Shown here: piece by piece, positions 8,751 through 16,583 of the stretch | Layout: the number at the start of each line of letters is the position of its first letter | Position numbering within the stretch: position 1 is the stretch's first letter | Source: an uncultured Clostridia bacterium | Lineage (GTDB): Bacteria > Bacillota > Clostridia > TANB77 > CAG-508 | Length of the DNA stretch: 32,341 nucleotides | Assembly (NCBI GenBank): GCA_934149115.1 | Contig: CAKPDW010000008.1 | Coordinates: forward strand, 1 to 32,341 | Direction: 5' to 3' | The notes under the pieces: model-generated | What the model was told of the DNA's origin: nothing | What the model saw: the letters and a program-made list of their open reading frames with translations, nothing else | Databases searched by the model: none | Program-made: the position numbers and the translations under genes

Positions 8751-9527
8751 GTGGATTTAGAAAATGCAAAAAAGATTTTTGAAGAATATGCCTCACACTT
8801 TGTTGTTAAGGATAATAAAGTAAATGTAAAAGTTAAACATACTATGGGTGTTATGAAAGTAGCTGGTTATATTGCAAGTGAACTTCATTTGTCAGAAGAT
8901 GATGTAGAATTGGCTAAAATAATAGGATTATTGCATGATATCGGTAGATTTGAACAAGCAATAAAATATGATAATTTTGATGATTACAATACAATGGATC
9001 ATGCTGAATATGGTGTAAAAATTTTATTTGAAGATGGTATGATTAGAAAATTTATTGATACAGATGAATATGATGAAATTATTAAAAAAGCTATTTATAA
9101 TCATAATAAATTTGATATTGAAAAAGGTCTTAATGAAAGAGAATTACTTCATGCGAAAATAATTAGAGATGCTGATAAAACAGATAATTTTGAAGTTAAA
9201 CAGTATCAGGATTTTGAGTCTTTGTTCAAGTCAAGTGAACAAGAGGTAGAAAAAGAGAAAATAAGTGCTCAGGTTTGGAACGAGTTTTTGCAGGAACAAA
9301 CTATTGTATCATCACATAGAGTTACTAATATAGATAAGTGGTTATCATATATTGCTTGGATTTATGATTATAATTTTGCACCAGGTTTAAAATATTTAAA
9401 AATACATGATTGTGTTAATAAGGTTATTAATAGATTAGATTATAAACAAGAGGACACAAAATTAAAAATGCAATATGCTAAAGAAAAGGTTGAAAAATAT
9501 ATTGATAATAGATTAAATAATGAATGA
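8751..9527 (+). CDS. HD-domain phosphohydrolase
   Basis: A 258-residue cytosolic protein with an HD metal site: H30 in VKVKHTMGV, H62-D63 in LLHDIGRFE, further histidines H84 (MDHAEYG) and H118 (YNHNK), and an aspartate in RDADKTDN (D140/D142). HD proteins hydrolyse phosphate esters, often nucleotides; the substrate is unknown here. The GTG start abuts the transketolase stop directly, with AGAGG nine bases upstream, which indicates coupling. Only the last four bases touch the longest reading of the next ORF. Confidence 0.82.
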   Translation: MDLENAKKIFEEYASHFVVKDNKVNVKVKHTMGVMKVAGYIASELHLSEDDVELAKIIGLLHDIGRFEQAIKYDNFDDYNTMDHAEYGVKILFEDGMIRKFIDTDEYDEIIKKAIYNHNKFDIEKGLNERELLHAKIIRDADKTDNFEVKQYQDFESLFKSSEQEVEKEKISAQVWNEFLQEQTIVSSHRVTNIDKWLSYIAWIYDYNFAPGLKYLKIHDCVNKVINRLDYKQEDTKLKMQYAKEKVEKYIDNRLNNE

Positions 9528-9544
9528 TTTTTGGTGGAGGATGT

Positions 9545-10414
9545 ATGGAAATTAAAGAAGTAGTTGAGGAAATAAATAGGGCAAATAATAGTATTAAAAA
9601 GAAAAAATATATTGAAGCTGATAGGATATTAGATAGACTTTTAAAGGAAATTGAACCGATTGAAATTGATAAACACGGTAGGGTTCTTGATTTTTCTACT
9701 AGATTAGAATTCTTTTTATATTGCCATATGGATAGTAAAGTTAATATTTCATGGAGTAGAAACTTTTTATCTGATATTTATTTAATGAAAGGAATAATTT
9801 TATTTGAAAACAGAAAATTTAAAGAGGCTATTACTTTTTTTGAGCATGCATTAAAATGGAATCCAGTGAGTGTACATATATATAATGAGATTTTAGAGGC
9901 CTGTATGGGACTTAGGGATTACAAGAGATTTGAGTATTATTTTGAAAAAGCTATTAAGTATGCAGTGAGACCGATTGATTTAGCAATGCTTTATAAAAAG
10001 GCTGGATATGTTTGGATTGAGAAAGGACAAGACGAAATAGGATATAATTTGGTTTTATATAGTAAATTGTTTTATCCTAGAAAAGAGGCAGATCAAGAAA
10101 TTAAATTTTTGGAGAATAGATTTGGAACAGTTATGAAACGTTTTCCAGACTTAGGAACTATAGAATATTTAAGACAGAAAAATTTGTTATATAGTAGACC
10201 AGCATATGTTGTACCTACATATTATTCGTTGATAAAATCAATGTTAGAATTGATGTCAAAAGATAAATTCGCAACTCGTGAAAATTATTTATTATTATTA
10301 GAATATTATAATGGATTATATTTTCATAGTCCATCAGGACAGATTCATTCGTCTTTATTAGCTACACAAAGAGAATTTGAATATAAATTTTCTGGAAAGA
10401 AAGGAGCCAATTAA
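9545..10414 (+). CDS. tetratricopeptide-repeat-like protein
   Basis: About 290 residues, all helical. The clearest repeat is YLMKGIILFENRKFKEAITFFEHALKWNP-like spacing (hydrophobic/aromatic, G-A-A pattern) near residues 80-110, followed by a second helix-turn-helix unit (EACMGLRDYKRFEYYFEKA). TPR proteins act as protein-binding scaffolds; the partner is unknown. The ATG at 9545 has GGTGGAGG four bases upstream. An earlier ATG at 9524 overlaps the HD gene stop but lacks a ribosome site. It lies between HD and ADP-ribosylglycohydrolase genes in one tight operon. Confidence 0.65.
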   Translation: MEIKEVVEEINRANNSIKKKKYIEADRILDRLLKEIEPIEIDKHGRVLDFSTRLEFFLYCHMDSKVNISWSRNFLSDIYLMKGIILFENRKFKEAITFFEHALKWNPVSVHIYNEILEACMGLRDYKRFEYYFEKAIKYAVRPIDLAMLYKKAGYVWIEKGQDEIGYNLVLYSKLFYPRKEADQEIKFLENRFGTVMKRFPDLGTIEYLRQKNLLYSRPAYVVPTYYSLIKSMLELMSKDKFATRENYLLLLEYYNGLYFHSPSGQIHSSLLATQREFEYKFSGKKGAN

Positions 10415-10603
10415 ATGGGATTTTTTATTGAAAGAGAAGATAGTACAAATGGAAAAATCATAAAAACAGGTGATAATGTCAAAGTATTAGAATCTGGAGA
10501 AAGGGGATTTGTAATAGCTATTTTAAATGATGAGTATATGGTTAGTATAGATGGAGATGTTAGAAATTATTTTAAAGAAGAATTAGAATGGATAGATGCT
10601 TAG
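10415..10603 (+). CDS. small beta-rich protein of unknown function
   Basis: A 62-residue protein whose ATG abuts the TPR stop codon, with AAGGAG about nine bases upstream. The GDNVKVLESGERGFVIAIL pattern, with alternating beta strands and a glycine turn, suggests an SH3- or KOW-like barrel, a small binding module often mediating contacts. No family was recognised. The strict operon position between the TPR gene and the fused ADP-ribose hydrolase is the only functional hint. Confidence 0.7.
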   Translation: MGFFIEREDSTNGKIIKTGDNVKVLESGERGFVIAILNDEYMVSIDGDVRNYFKEELEWIDA

Positions 10604-10616
10604 GATGGTGTAAAAA

Positions 10617-12119
10617 ATGAATAGTAGAGACGGTATAATAGGATTTGCAATAGGGGATGCTATGGGCGTTCCAGTTGAATTTATGGAAAGAGAGAAATTG
10701 TTAGAAGCTCCAGTAACTCAAATGTTGGGTAGAGGTAGTCATAATCAACCTAAAGGAACTTGGTCAGATGACACATCATTGACTCTTGCTACAATGGATT
10801 CAATAATTCAGCGTTACGGAATTTCAACAGAGGATATGGGAAATAAGTTTGTTAATTGGATGGAGAGAGCAGATTATACAGCTGGAGGAAGTAGGTTCGA
10901 TATAGGAAGAACGACACTTATGGCTTTGGCTAAGTTTGAAAAAGAAAGAAAACCTTTTGAGAGTGGTTCATCAGCTGAGGATAGTAATGGAAATGGTTCT
11001 TTGATGAGAATGTTGCCAATTGCGTATTATTGTTATAGTGCACATTTGCAACCAAAGGATGTATTAGATGTTGTTAAAAAAGTTTCTTATATTACACATG
11101 CTCATGAAGTGAGTGTTTTAGGTTGCTATATTTATGTTTTATATACTATTAAATTGTTAGAAAAAAAGTCAAAGTTTGATGCTTATAGAGAGATTCAAAA
11201 TAATAATTTTACTGGCTTTTCAAAAGGAGCATTGGATTTATATGGTCGTATTTTGAAGAAAAATATAAGAGAGTTTCCATTAGATTCAATTCGTACAACT
11301 GGATATGTAGTAGATACTCTTGAGGCTGTTTTATGGGTGTTTTTAAATACTGAAAATTATAATCAAGCTATAATAGGTGCAATCAATCTTGGTGGAGACA
11401 CTGATACGATTGGTGCGTGCACAGGCGGATTAGCTGGTATCTTATATGGTGTAAAATCAATTAATTCTGAGTGGAGAATTGATTTAAAGAGATATACATA
11501 TATAAGAAGAATGTGTGATAAATTTGATGAGGTTTTACGTTCAAGTAGTAAAAAATTTGATAAACCAGAACCAGTTTATGGTAGAGAAGAAAGTATTGTT
11601 AAAATTATTTTAGGGGATATTACAAAATTAAATGTTGATGCATATGTTAATTCAGCTAATAAGTCATTACTTGGTGGTGGTGGAGTTGATGGTGCAATAC
11701 ATGAAGCTGCAGGACCAGAATTACTTGAAAAATGCAAAGAATTTAGCGGTTGTGATACAGGCGAAGCACAGATAACAAGGGGATATAATTCTAAAGCAAA
11801 GTATATTATTCACACTGTTGCTCCTAAGTGGTATGATTCTCCAAAGATAGATAAGGAAAAGACATTGAGAGAATGTTATGAAAATTCTTTGGCTTTGGCT
11901 GTTGATTTTGGCTGTAAGAGAATTGCTTTTCCATGTTTAGGTATGGGTGTCTATGGATGTCCAGTTGGAATTGGAGGAAAAATTGCTGTTGATTTTGCAG
12001 TTAATGAAGCAAGAAAAAAATATCCTGAAATAGAGGCTATTTATTTGATTTGCTATGAGATGCAGGAATATGATTTTTATATGAATTATTTTAAAGAAAA
12101 ATTACAAAATAAAAAATAA
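10617..12119 (+). CDS. fused ADP-ribosylglycohydrolase (DraG/ARH) and macrodomain protein
   Basis: A 500-residue two-domain protein. Residues 1-300 are an ADP-ribosylglycohydrolase: GFAIGDAMGVPVEF at 9-22, Mg-binding GTWSDDTSLT at 47-56, NGNGSLMRMLP, and GGDTDTIGA from 259. Residues about 325-500 are a MacroD-type macrodomain: GDIT at 333-336, NSANKSLLGGGGVDGAIHEA from 345, and the phosphate loop CLGMGVYGCP. Both halves keep their ligand residues. Together they should remove ADP-ribose from arginine-type and acidic or O-acetyl-ADP-ribose substrates, that is, reverse ADP-ribosylation. No ADP-ribosyltransferase was recognised nearby. The ribosome site AGGATGGTG overlaps the previous stop. A strong terminator follows. 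Confidence 0.92.
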   Translation: MNSRDGIIGFAIGDAMGVPVEFMEREKLLEAPVTQMLGRGSHNQPKGTWSDDTSLTLATMDSIIQRYGISTEDMGNKFVNWMERADYTAGGSRFDIGRTTLMALAKFEKERKPFESGSSAEDSNGNGSLMRMLPIAYYCYSAHLQPKDVLDVVKKVSYITHAHEVSVLGCYIYVLYTIKLLEKKSKFDAYREIQNNNFTGFSKGALDLYGRILKKNIREFPLDSIRTTGYVVDTLEAVLWVFLNTENYNQAIIGAINLGGDTDTIGACTGGLAGILYGVKSINSEWRIDLKRYTYIRRMCDKFDEVLRSSSKKFDKPEPVYGREESIVKIILGDITKLNVDAYVNSANKSLLGGGGVDGAIHEAAGPELLEKCKEFSGCDTGEAQITRGYNSKAKYIIHTVAPKWYDSPKIDKEKTLRECYENSLALAVDFGCKRIAFPCLGMGVYGCPVGIGGKIAVDFAVNEARKKYPEIEAIYLICYEMQEYDFYMNYFKEKLQNKK

Positions 12120-12120
12120 A

Positions 12121-12152
12121 AAACACGGCATTTTATGATGCTGTGTTTTTTA
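12121..12152 (+). terminator. intrinsic terminator after the glycohydrolase-macrodomain gene
   Basis: An 11-bp stem AAACACGGCAT/ATGCTGTGTTT (one G-U) with loop TTTATG runs straight into a T-run. It closes the operon that starts near the small helical gene or transketolase. Confidence 0.9.
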
Positions 12153-12366
12153 GCATAAAAAGTTGTAATTGCTGTATATAAAAAATAATTTATGTATTAA
12201 AAAAATAGCTCAATTAGGCTTGATTTATGTGATTGATATATGAATAATAATTTAAACTTTTATGTAATTTTTACTAGAGTTTCAAAATAAGAAAAAATGA
12301 ATAAGAAAAAATTTCATATTTAATATTCATAATCTATGATATTTCTACTTTTTTCAAAATTTTCTA
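12153..12366 (+). other. AT-rich intergenic stretch upstream of ftsE
   Basis: No gene or structured RNA was recognised. It contains a short direct repeat, AATAAGAAAAAAT twice within 12287-12313, and a second possible weak promoter (TTGATT near 12221). It may be an upstream AT-rich promoter element or a regulatory region for the ftsEX operon. Confidence 0.4.
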
Positions 12367-12395
12367 TTGCAAATAATGTATATTATTGATATTAT
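12367..12395 (+). promoter_or_regulatory. promoter of the ftsE-ftsX-M23-ctp operon
   Basis: TTGCAA, 17-bp spacer, TATTAT, ending 46 bp before the ftsE ATG. Confidence 0.55.
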
Positions 12396-12441
12396 ATTGT
12401 AGTAAATAAGCAGATTTAGTCAGATTGTAAGGAGATAAAAA

Positions 12442-13122
12442 ATGATTGAATTTAAGAATGTGAGTAAAGTATATGATACAGGGACAGAAGCGGTTCATAA
12501 TGCAAATTTTAAAATAGAAAAAGGTGAGTTTGTATTTTTAGTTGGATCATCTGGTTCTGGAAAATCTACATTGATTAAATTAATTTTGAAAGAAGAAGAA
12601 CCTACAAAAGGAAACATTATAATAAATGGAAAAGATACTACATTTTTGAAACCAAATAGGGTACCTTTTTTACGTAGAAGTATGGGAGTTGTTTTTCAAG
12701 ATTTTAGATTGTTACCTGATAAAACAGTATATGAAAATGTTGCATTTGCAATGTATATTGTTAAAGCAACACCAAGACATATTAGAAGACAAGTACCGAT
12801 GGTATTATCTTTAGTTGGATTGAGTGCAAAGGCAAAAATGTATCCAAATGAATTATCTGGTGGTGAGCAACAAAGAGTTGCTTTGGCAAGAGCTTTAGTT
12901 AATAATCCATCTATGATTATTGCTGATGAGCCTACTGGAAACTTAGATCCAGATACAGCTTGGGAAATCATGAATCTATTAAATGATATTAATCTAAGAG
13001 GAACAACAGTTGTTATGGCAACACATGCTAAGAATATAGTTGATGAAATGAAAAAAAGAGTTATTCATATTGATAAAGGAAGAATAATTAGTGACAGAAA
13101 AGGCGGATATGAAGAAATTTAA
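12442..13122 (+). CDS. ftsE: cell division ATP-binding protein FtsE
   Basis: A 226-residue ABC ATPase. Walker A GSSGSGKST is at 35-43, the signature LSGGEQQR at 138-145, Walker B MIIADEPTGNLDP from 158, and the switch histidine is in MATHAKN. With FtsX it forms the type VII ABC machine that transmits ATP hydrolysis across the membrane to activate peptidoglycan hydrolases rather than transporting a solute. AAGGAG stands about eight bases before the ATG. ftsX follows after a short gap, and two coiled-coil M23 proteins, the expected partners, come next. Confidence 0.96.
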   Translation: MIEFKNVSKVYDTGTEAVHNANFKIEKGEFVFLVGSSGSGKSTLIKLILKEEEPTKGNIIINGKDTTFLKPNRVPFLRRSMGVVFQDFRLLPDKTVYENVAFAMYIVKATPRHIRRQVPMVLSLVGLSAKAKMYPNELSGGEQQRVALARALVNNPSMIIADEPTGNLDPDTAWEIMNLLNDINLRGTTVVMATHAKNIVDEMKKRVIHIDKGRIISDRKGGYEEI

Positions 13123-13147
13123 AAAAATAAGATAAAAGGTGATAAAA

Positions 13148-14065
13148 GTGAAATATAATATTTTAACCTATCATGTTAATGAAGGAATAAGAAATTTATT
13201 TAAGAATAAAAAGTCGACGATTGCATCTTTATGTATTATGATGGCAACAATGTTGATGTTTGGTATATTTTTTATAATTGGTGAGAATGTTAATCATATA
13301 ATGAAATCAATTGAAGAAGATCAAGGAATGCAAGTTTTTATAATTGATGGAGCAGATAGCAAAGAAGTTCAAGAAGTTAGAGATATGATTAGCAGTATTG
13401 ATGGGGTTGCATCTGCAACTATTTATACAAAACAAGATGCTCTAGATGAAATGAAAGTTAAGTTAAAAGATAATCAGGAAGTTTTGGAAGGTTATGATGG
13501 CGATAATAATATATTTCCTGATTCTGTAATAGTTAAATTAAAATCACTTGAAAAAAGTGCAGAGGTTCAAGAAAAAATTAGTCAAATTCAGATTAATGGA
13601 AAGAATTATGTTGATGAAATTCGTAGTAGTGATAAAACTATAAATGCATTAATTAATATAGCAAATGGTATCAAAATTGTTACAGGAGTTTTATTAATTT
13701 TATTAATTGCGATTTCAATATTTATTATTTCAAATACAATAAAATTAACAGTTCATGCAAGAAGAAAAGAAATTTCTATTATGAAATATGTAGGTGCTAC
13801 AAATTCATTTATTCGTTGGCCATTTATTGTTGAAGGTATAATTATAGGTATAATTTCAGCATTGTTAACAATTTTGTTGATTTATGGTGGATATACATTA
13901 GTTATGTCTAAAGTTATTGATATTTTTAAGGGTATACAAATAAATGTTACATTATTAACATTCAAAGATATGTATCAAGTTATTTTAATTGTTTATATGA
14001 CATTAGGAATTGGAATAGGTGTTTTAGGAAGTAGTATTTCTATGAAGAAATATTTGGAGGTTTAA
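13148..14065 (+). CDS. ftsX: cell division protein FtsX (permease-like)
   Basis: A 305-residue membrane protein with the FtsX layout. A cytoplasmic N terminus (YHVNEGIRNLFKNKKS) precedes TM1 near 24-46. An extracellular domain to about 165 follows; it is the region that contacts hydrolase activators. Three C-terminal segments surround the conserved HARRKEISIMKYVGAT loop. The GTG at 13148 has AAAAGG eight bases upstream; a GTG nine bases earlier overlaps that ribosome site and is less likely. In Bacillus FtsEX controls CwlO; here the adjacent M23 proteins are the obvious clients (inference). Confidence 0.94.
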   Translation: MKYNILTYHVNEGIRNLFKNKKSTIASLCIMMATMLMFGIFFIIGENVNHIMKSIEEDQGMQVFIIDGADSKEVQEVRDMISSIDGVASATIYTKQDALDEMKVKLKDNQEVLEGYDGDNNIFPDSVIVKLKSLEKSAEVQEKISQIQINGKNYVDEIRSSDKTINALINIANGIKIVTGVLLILLIAISIFIISNTIKLTVHARRKEISIMKYVGATNSFIRWPFIVEGIIIGIISALLTILLIYGGYTLVMSKVIDIFKGIQINVTLLTFKDMYQVILIVYMTLGIGIGVLGSSISMKKYLEV

Positions 14066-14072
14066 AATTTGA

Positions 14073-15230
14073 TTGAAAAAAATTAGTTTGAAAATTATTG
14101 TAATAATAGGTATTAACATAACATTATTATTGTTATTTTCTAAAAAAGTTTCTTCAGATTATGTTTCAAATTTACGAGATCAACAAGCTAATTTGCAAAG
14201 CCAGTTAGAGGCATCAAATGCGCAGATTGAAATTATACAGTCCGATGTATCTGAATTGGTTAATGAGGTGGCTCAATTAAATGAGGAGATAACATCACAA
14301 CAAATGGAAGTGCAACTATTACAAACACAAAAAAAAGAATTGCAAGGTAAAATTGAAGAAACAGAAAATCAACTTAATATTGCAGTTGAAGACTATAATA
14401 AACAAAAAAAACAATTAGAATTAAGACTTGTGGCATCATACAAAGCAGGAGATACAACTTATTTAGATATGTTATTGCAATCTAGTTCTTTATCAGATTT
14501 TATTTCTAATTATTATATGATTTCTAAAATTGTTGAAGCAGATCAAGAAATGCTAAAAAAGATTGAAACTCAAAAGAAAGATTTAGAAATGGCAAGATTA
14601 GAACTAAAGAAACAAAAAAAACAGTTAACAGAAACGACAGAAGAAAGTGAAAATAAGGAAGTAGCTCTTGAAAATATGATAATTATAAAAAATAATTATA
14701 TTTCACAATTATCAAGTGAAGAAGCTAAATATGCAAATGATATAACAGAAATGCAAACAGAAATTAAAAGAGTTGAAACAGAAATTTTAACAGCAGCAAC
14801 CTTAAATATAGGATATGACTATGTTGGAGGAGAAATGGCTTGGCCTGTTCCAGGACATACAAAAATCACATCGAACTTTGGAATGAGAACTCATCCAATA
14901 ACAGGAGTATATAAATTGCATACTGGTGTTGATATTTCAGCATCAATAGGTGATACTTTTATAGCAGCAAATGATGGAGTAGTTGCAAAAGCTGAGTTTA
15001 ATAAAGCATATGGAAATATGGTTTTGATTAATCACGGTGGTGGAGTTTCTACTTTATATGCACATGGTTCAGAGATACTAGTTAAAGTAGGTCAAGAAGT
15101 GAAAAGAGGCGATGAAGTTTTGAAAGTAGGAAGTACAGGATATTCTACAGGACCACATGCTCACTTCGAAGTAAGAGTTAATGGAAAATATGTTGACCCA
15201 TTACCATATATTACTACTAAAAATAATTAG
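14073..15230 (+). CDS. M23 (LytM/EnvC-type) peptidoglycan endopeptidase with coiled coil
   Basis: A 385-residue protein. An N-terminal membrane or signal segment (about 5-23) leads to a long coiled coil (about 30-245), then a LytM domain. The metal ligands H283, D287 and H364 and the catalytic histidines H331 (YAHG) and H362 (HAHFE) are all present, so unlike E. coli EnvC it looks enzymatically active. The coiled coil resembles the part of EnvC/CwlO that docks on FtsX. The start is TTG, 12 bases after GGAGG. It sits in the ftsEX operon and is followed by a paralogue of similar design. Confidence 0.93.
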   Translation: MKKISLKIIVIIGINITLLLLFSKKVSSDYVSNLRDQQANLQSQLEASNAQIEIIQSDVSELVNEVAQLNEEITSQQMEVQLLQTQKKELQGKIEETENQLNIAVEDYNKQKKQLELRLVASYKAGDTTYLDMLLQSSSLSDFISNYYMISKIVEADQEMLKKIETQKKDLEMARLELKKQKKQLTETTEESENKEVALENMIIIKNNYISQLSSEEAKYANDITEMQTEIKRVETEILTAATLNIGYDYVGGEMAWPVPGHTKITSNFGMRTHPITGVYKLHTGVDISASIGDTFIAANDGVVAKAEFNKAYGNMVLINHGGGVSTLYAHGSEILVKVGQEVKRGDEVLKVGSTGYSTGPHAHFEVRVNGKYVDPLPYITTKNN

Positions 15231-15242
15231 GAGGAAGTTAGA

Positions 15243-16520
15243 TTGAAATACTTAAGAAAAAAAGGGATTGTTACTATTTTAGTAATTAGTTTAATTCTTG
15301 TTGTTCTAGGAAAAAGTTTTATAGTATATGCTGATGAGAAATCAAGTTCAGATTTGATTAAAGAGCGACAAGCAAATCAAAGTGAAATCAATGAAACACA
15401 AAATGAAAAAAAAGAAGTACAAGCTCAAATGACGGCAGTTCAGAAAGAAGTTGAGGAGTTAAATGCTAAAATAGCAAGTTATGAAAATGAGATTGATGAT
15501 TTAACATCTGAAATTGATGACACAACAGCAAAGATTGATACAATGACACAAGAGCTTGCACAAAAGCAGAAAGAATTAGAAGAAAAAGAAGAATTATTAA
15601 AAAAGAGATTAATTGCTTCATATAAAGCTGGAAGTACATCATATTTGGATGTGTTATTAAGTTCAGGAAGTTTAACTAATTTCTTATCAAATTATTATTT
15701 AATAGAGCAATTAGCAGATTCTGATCAGAAATTAATTACAACTATTTCAGATACTAAGAATCAGATCGAAGAATCCAAAAATGCATTAGAAGAAAGTAAA
15801 AAGACTTTAGAATCTGATAGAGAATTGCAACAAAATAAAAAAAGTGCTTTAGATGTTACTAAAAATGAAAAAAGTCAAAAGGTAGCACAGCTTAGTGCAG
15901 AAGATCAAGATTTGCAAAAACAAATAGAAGAGATGCAAGCACAGGATACAGCAATTAGAGATGCTATTAAAAAAGCACAAGCTGATGAGAAAAGAAGAGC
16001 TGATGAAATTGCTAAAAATAATAGCAAAAATAATAATAGCAATTCAGGAAATACTGGGAATACTGGAAATACAGGTAATTCAAATAATGGTGGAAGTTCA
16101 AGTCCTTCATCAAATCCAGGAGGATTCATATATCCTGTTCCATCAGCATATGCTAAAATAACAACAGGATTATATTATTCTAATGGTTCATATCATGGAG
16201 GAGTTGATTTTGGTTCTGGAGGAATAGCAGGTCAACCAGTATATGCTGTAAAATCTGGAACTGTAATATTAGCACTTGCATTAAATTATAGTTATGGAAA
16301 TTATATATTAATAGATCATCATGATGGTACATATACTCTATATGCGCATGGTCAAGCAGGTTCAATATGTGTTTCACCAGGACAAAAAGTTTCACAAGGT
16401 CAACAAATCATGAGAGTAGGAAGTACAGGAAATTCGACAGGAGCACATTTACACTTTGAAGTTAGAACAAGTCCAGGAGGATTTAATAATCGTGTTAATC
16501 CACGTAATTATTTACCATAG
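15243..16520 (+). CDS. second M23 peptidoglycan endopeptidase, coiled coil plus Asn/Ser/Gly linker
   Basis: A 425-residue paralogue of the upstream gene: signal peptide (about 8-30, ending near VYADE), coiled coil (about 35-255), low-complexity Asn/Ser/Gly/Thr linker (about 258-290), then a LytM domain. Active-site residues are complete: H318 and D322 (YHGGVDF), H369 (YAHG), H402 and H404 (HLHFEV). The KRLIASYKAGSTSYLDVLL block is shared with the paralogue and probably marks the FtsX-contacting region. The TTG start follows AGGAGG by about eight bases. The shorter hydrophobic segment and the linker suggest secretion rather than permanent anchoring. Duplication within the operon is likely. Confidence 0.93.
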   Translation: MKYLRKKGIVTILVISLILVVLGKSFIVYADEKSSSDLIKERQANQSEINETQNEKKEVQAQMTAVQKEVEELNAKIASYENEIDDLTSEIDDTTAKIDTMTQELAQKQKELEEKEELLKKRLIASYKAGSTSYLDVLLSSGSLTNFLSNYYLIEQLADSDQKLITTISDTKNQIEESKNALEESKKTLESDRELQQNKKSALDVTKNEKSQKVAQLSAEDQDLQKQIEEMQAQDTAIRDAIKKAQADEKRRADEIAKNNSKNNNSNSGNTGNTGNTGNSNNGGSSSPSSNPGGFIYPVPSAYAKITTGLYYSNGSYHGGVDFGSGGIAGQPVYAVKSGTVILALALNYSYGNYILIDHHDGTYTLYAHGQAGSICVSPGQKVSQGQQIMRVGSTGNSTGAHLHFEVRTSPGGFNNRVNPRNYLP

Positions 16521-16538
16521 ATAAAATTATGAAGAAAA

Positions 16539-16558
16539 AGGGCGTTTTTCAGCGCCCT
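16539..16558 (+). other. GC-rich hairpin between the M23 and S41 genes
   Basis: AGGGCG/CGCCCT with an 8-nt loop lies just before the S41 ribosome site. The T-run lies on the minus-strand side (CTTTTTC), so it would terminate antisense transcription better than sense. On the sense strand it may be only an attenuator or an RNA-stability element. Confidence 0.5.
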
Positions 16559-16583
16559 AAAATTTTGAAAGGATGAGATATAA

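Noticed and set aside
16021..16120. Tandem GGAAATACT-like units resembling short DNA repeats
   Set aside because: They lie in frame and encode a Gly-Asn-Thr/Ser linker of the M23 protein; no CRISPR spacing.
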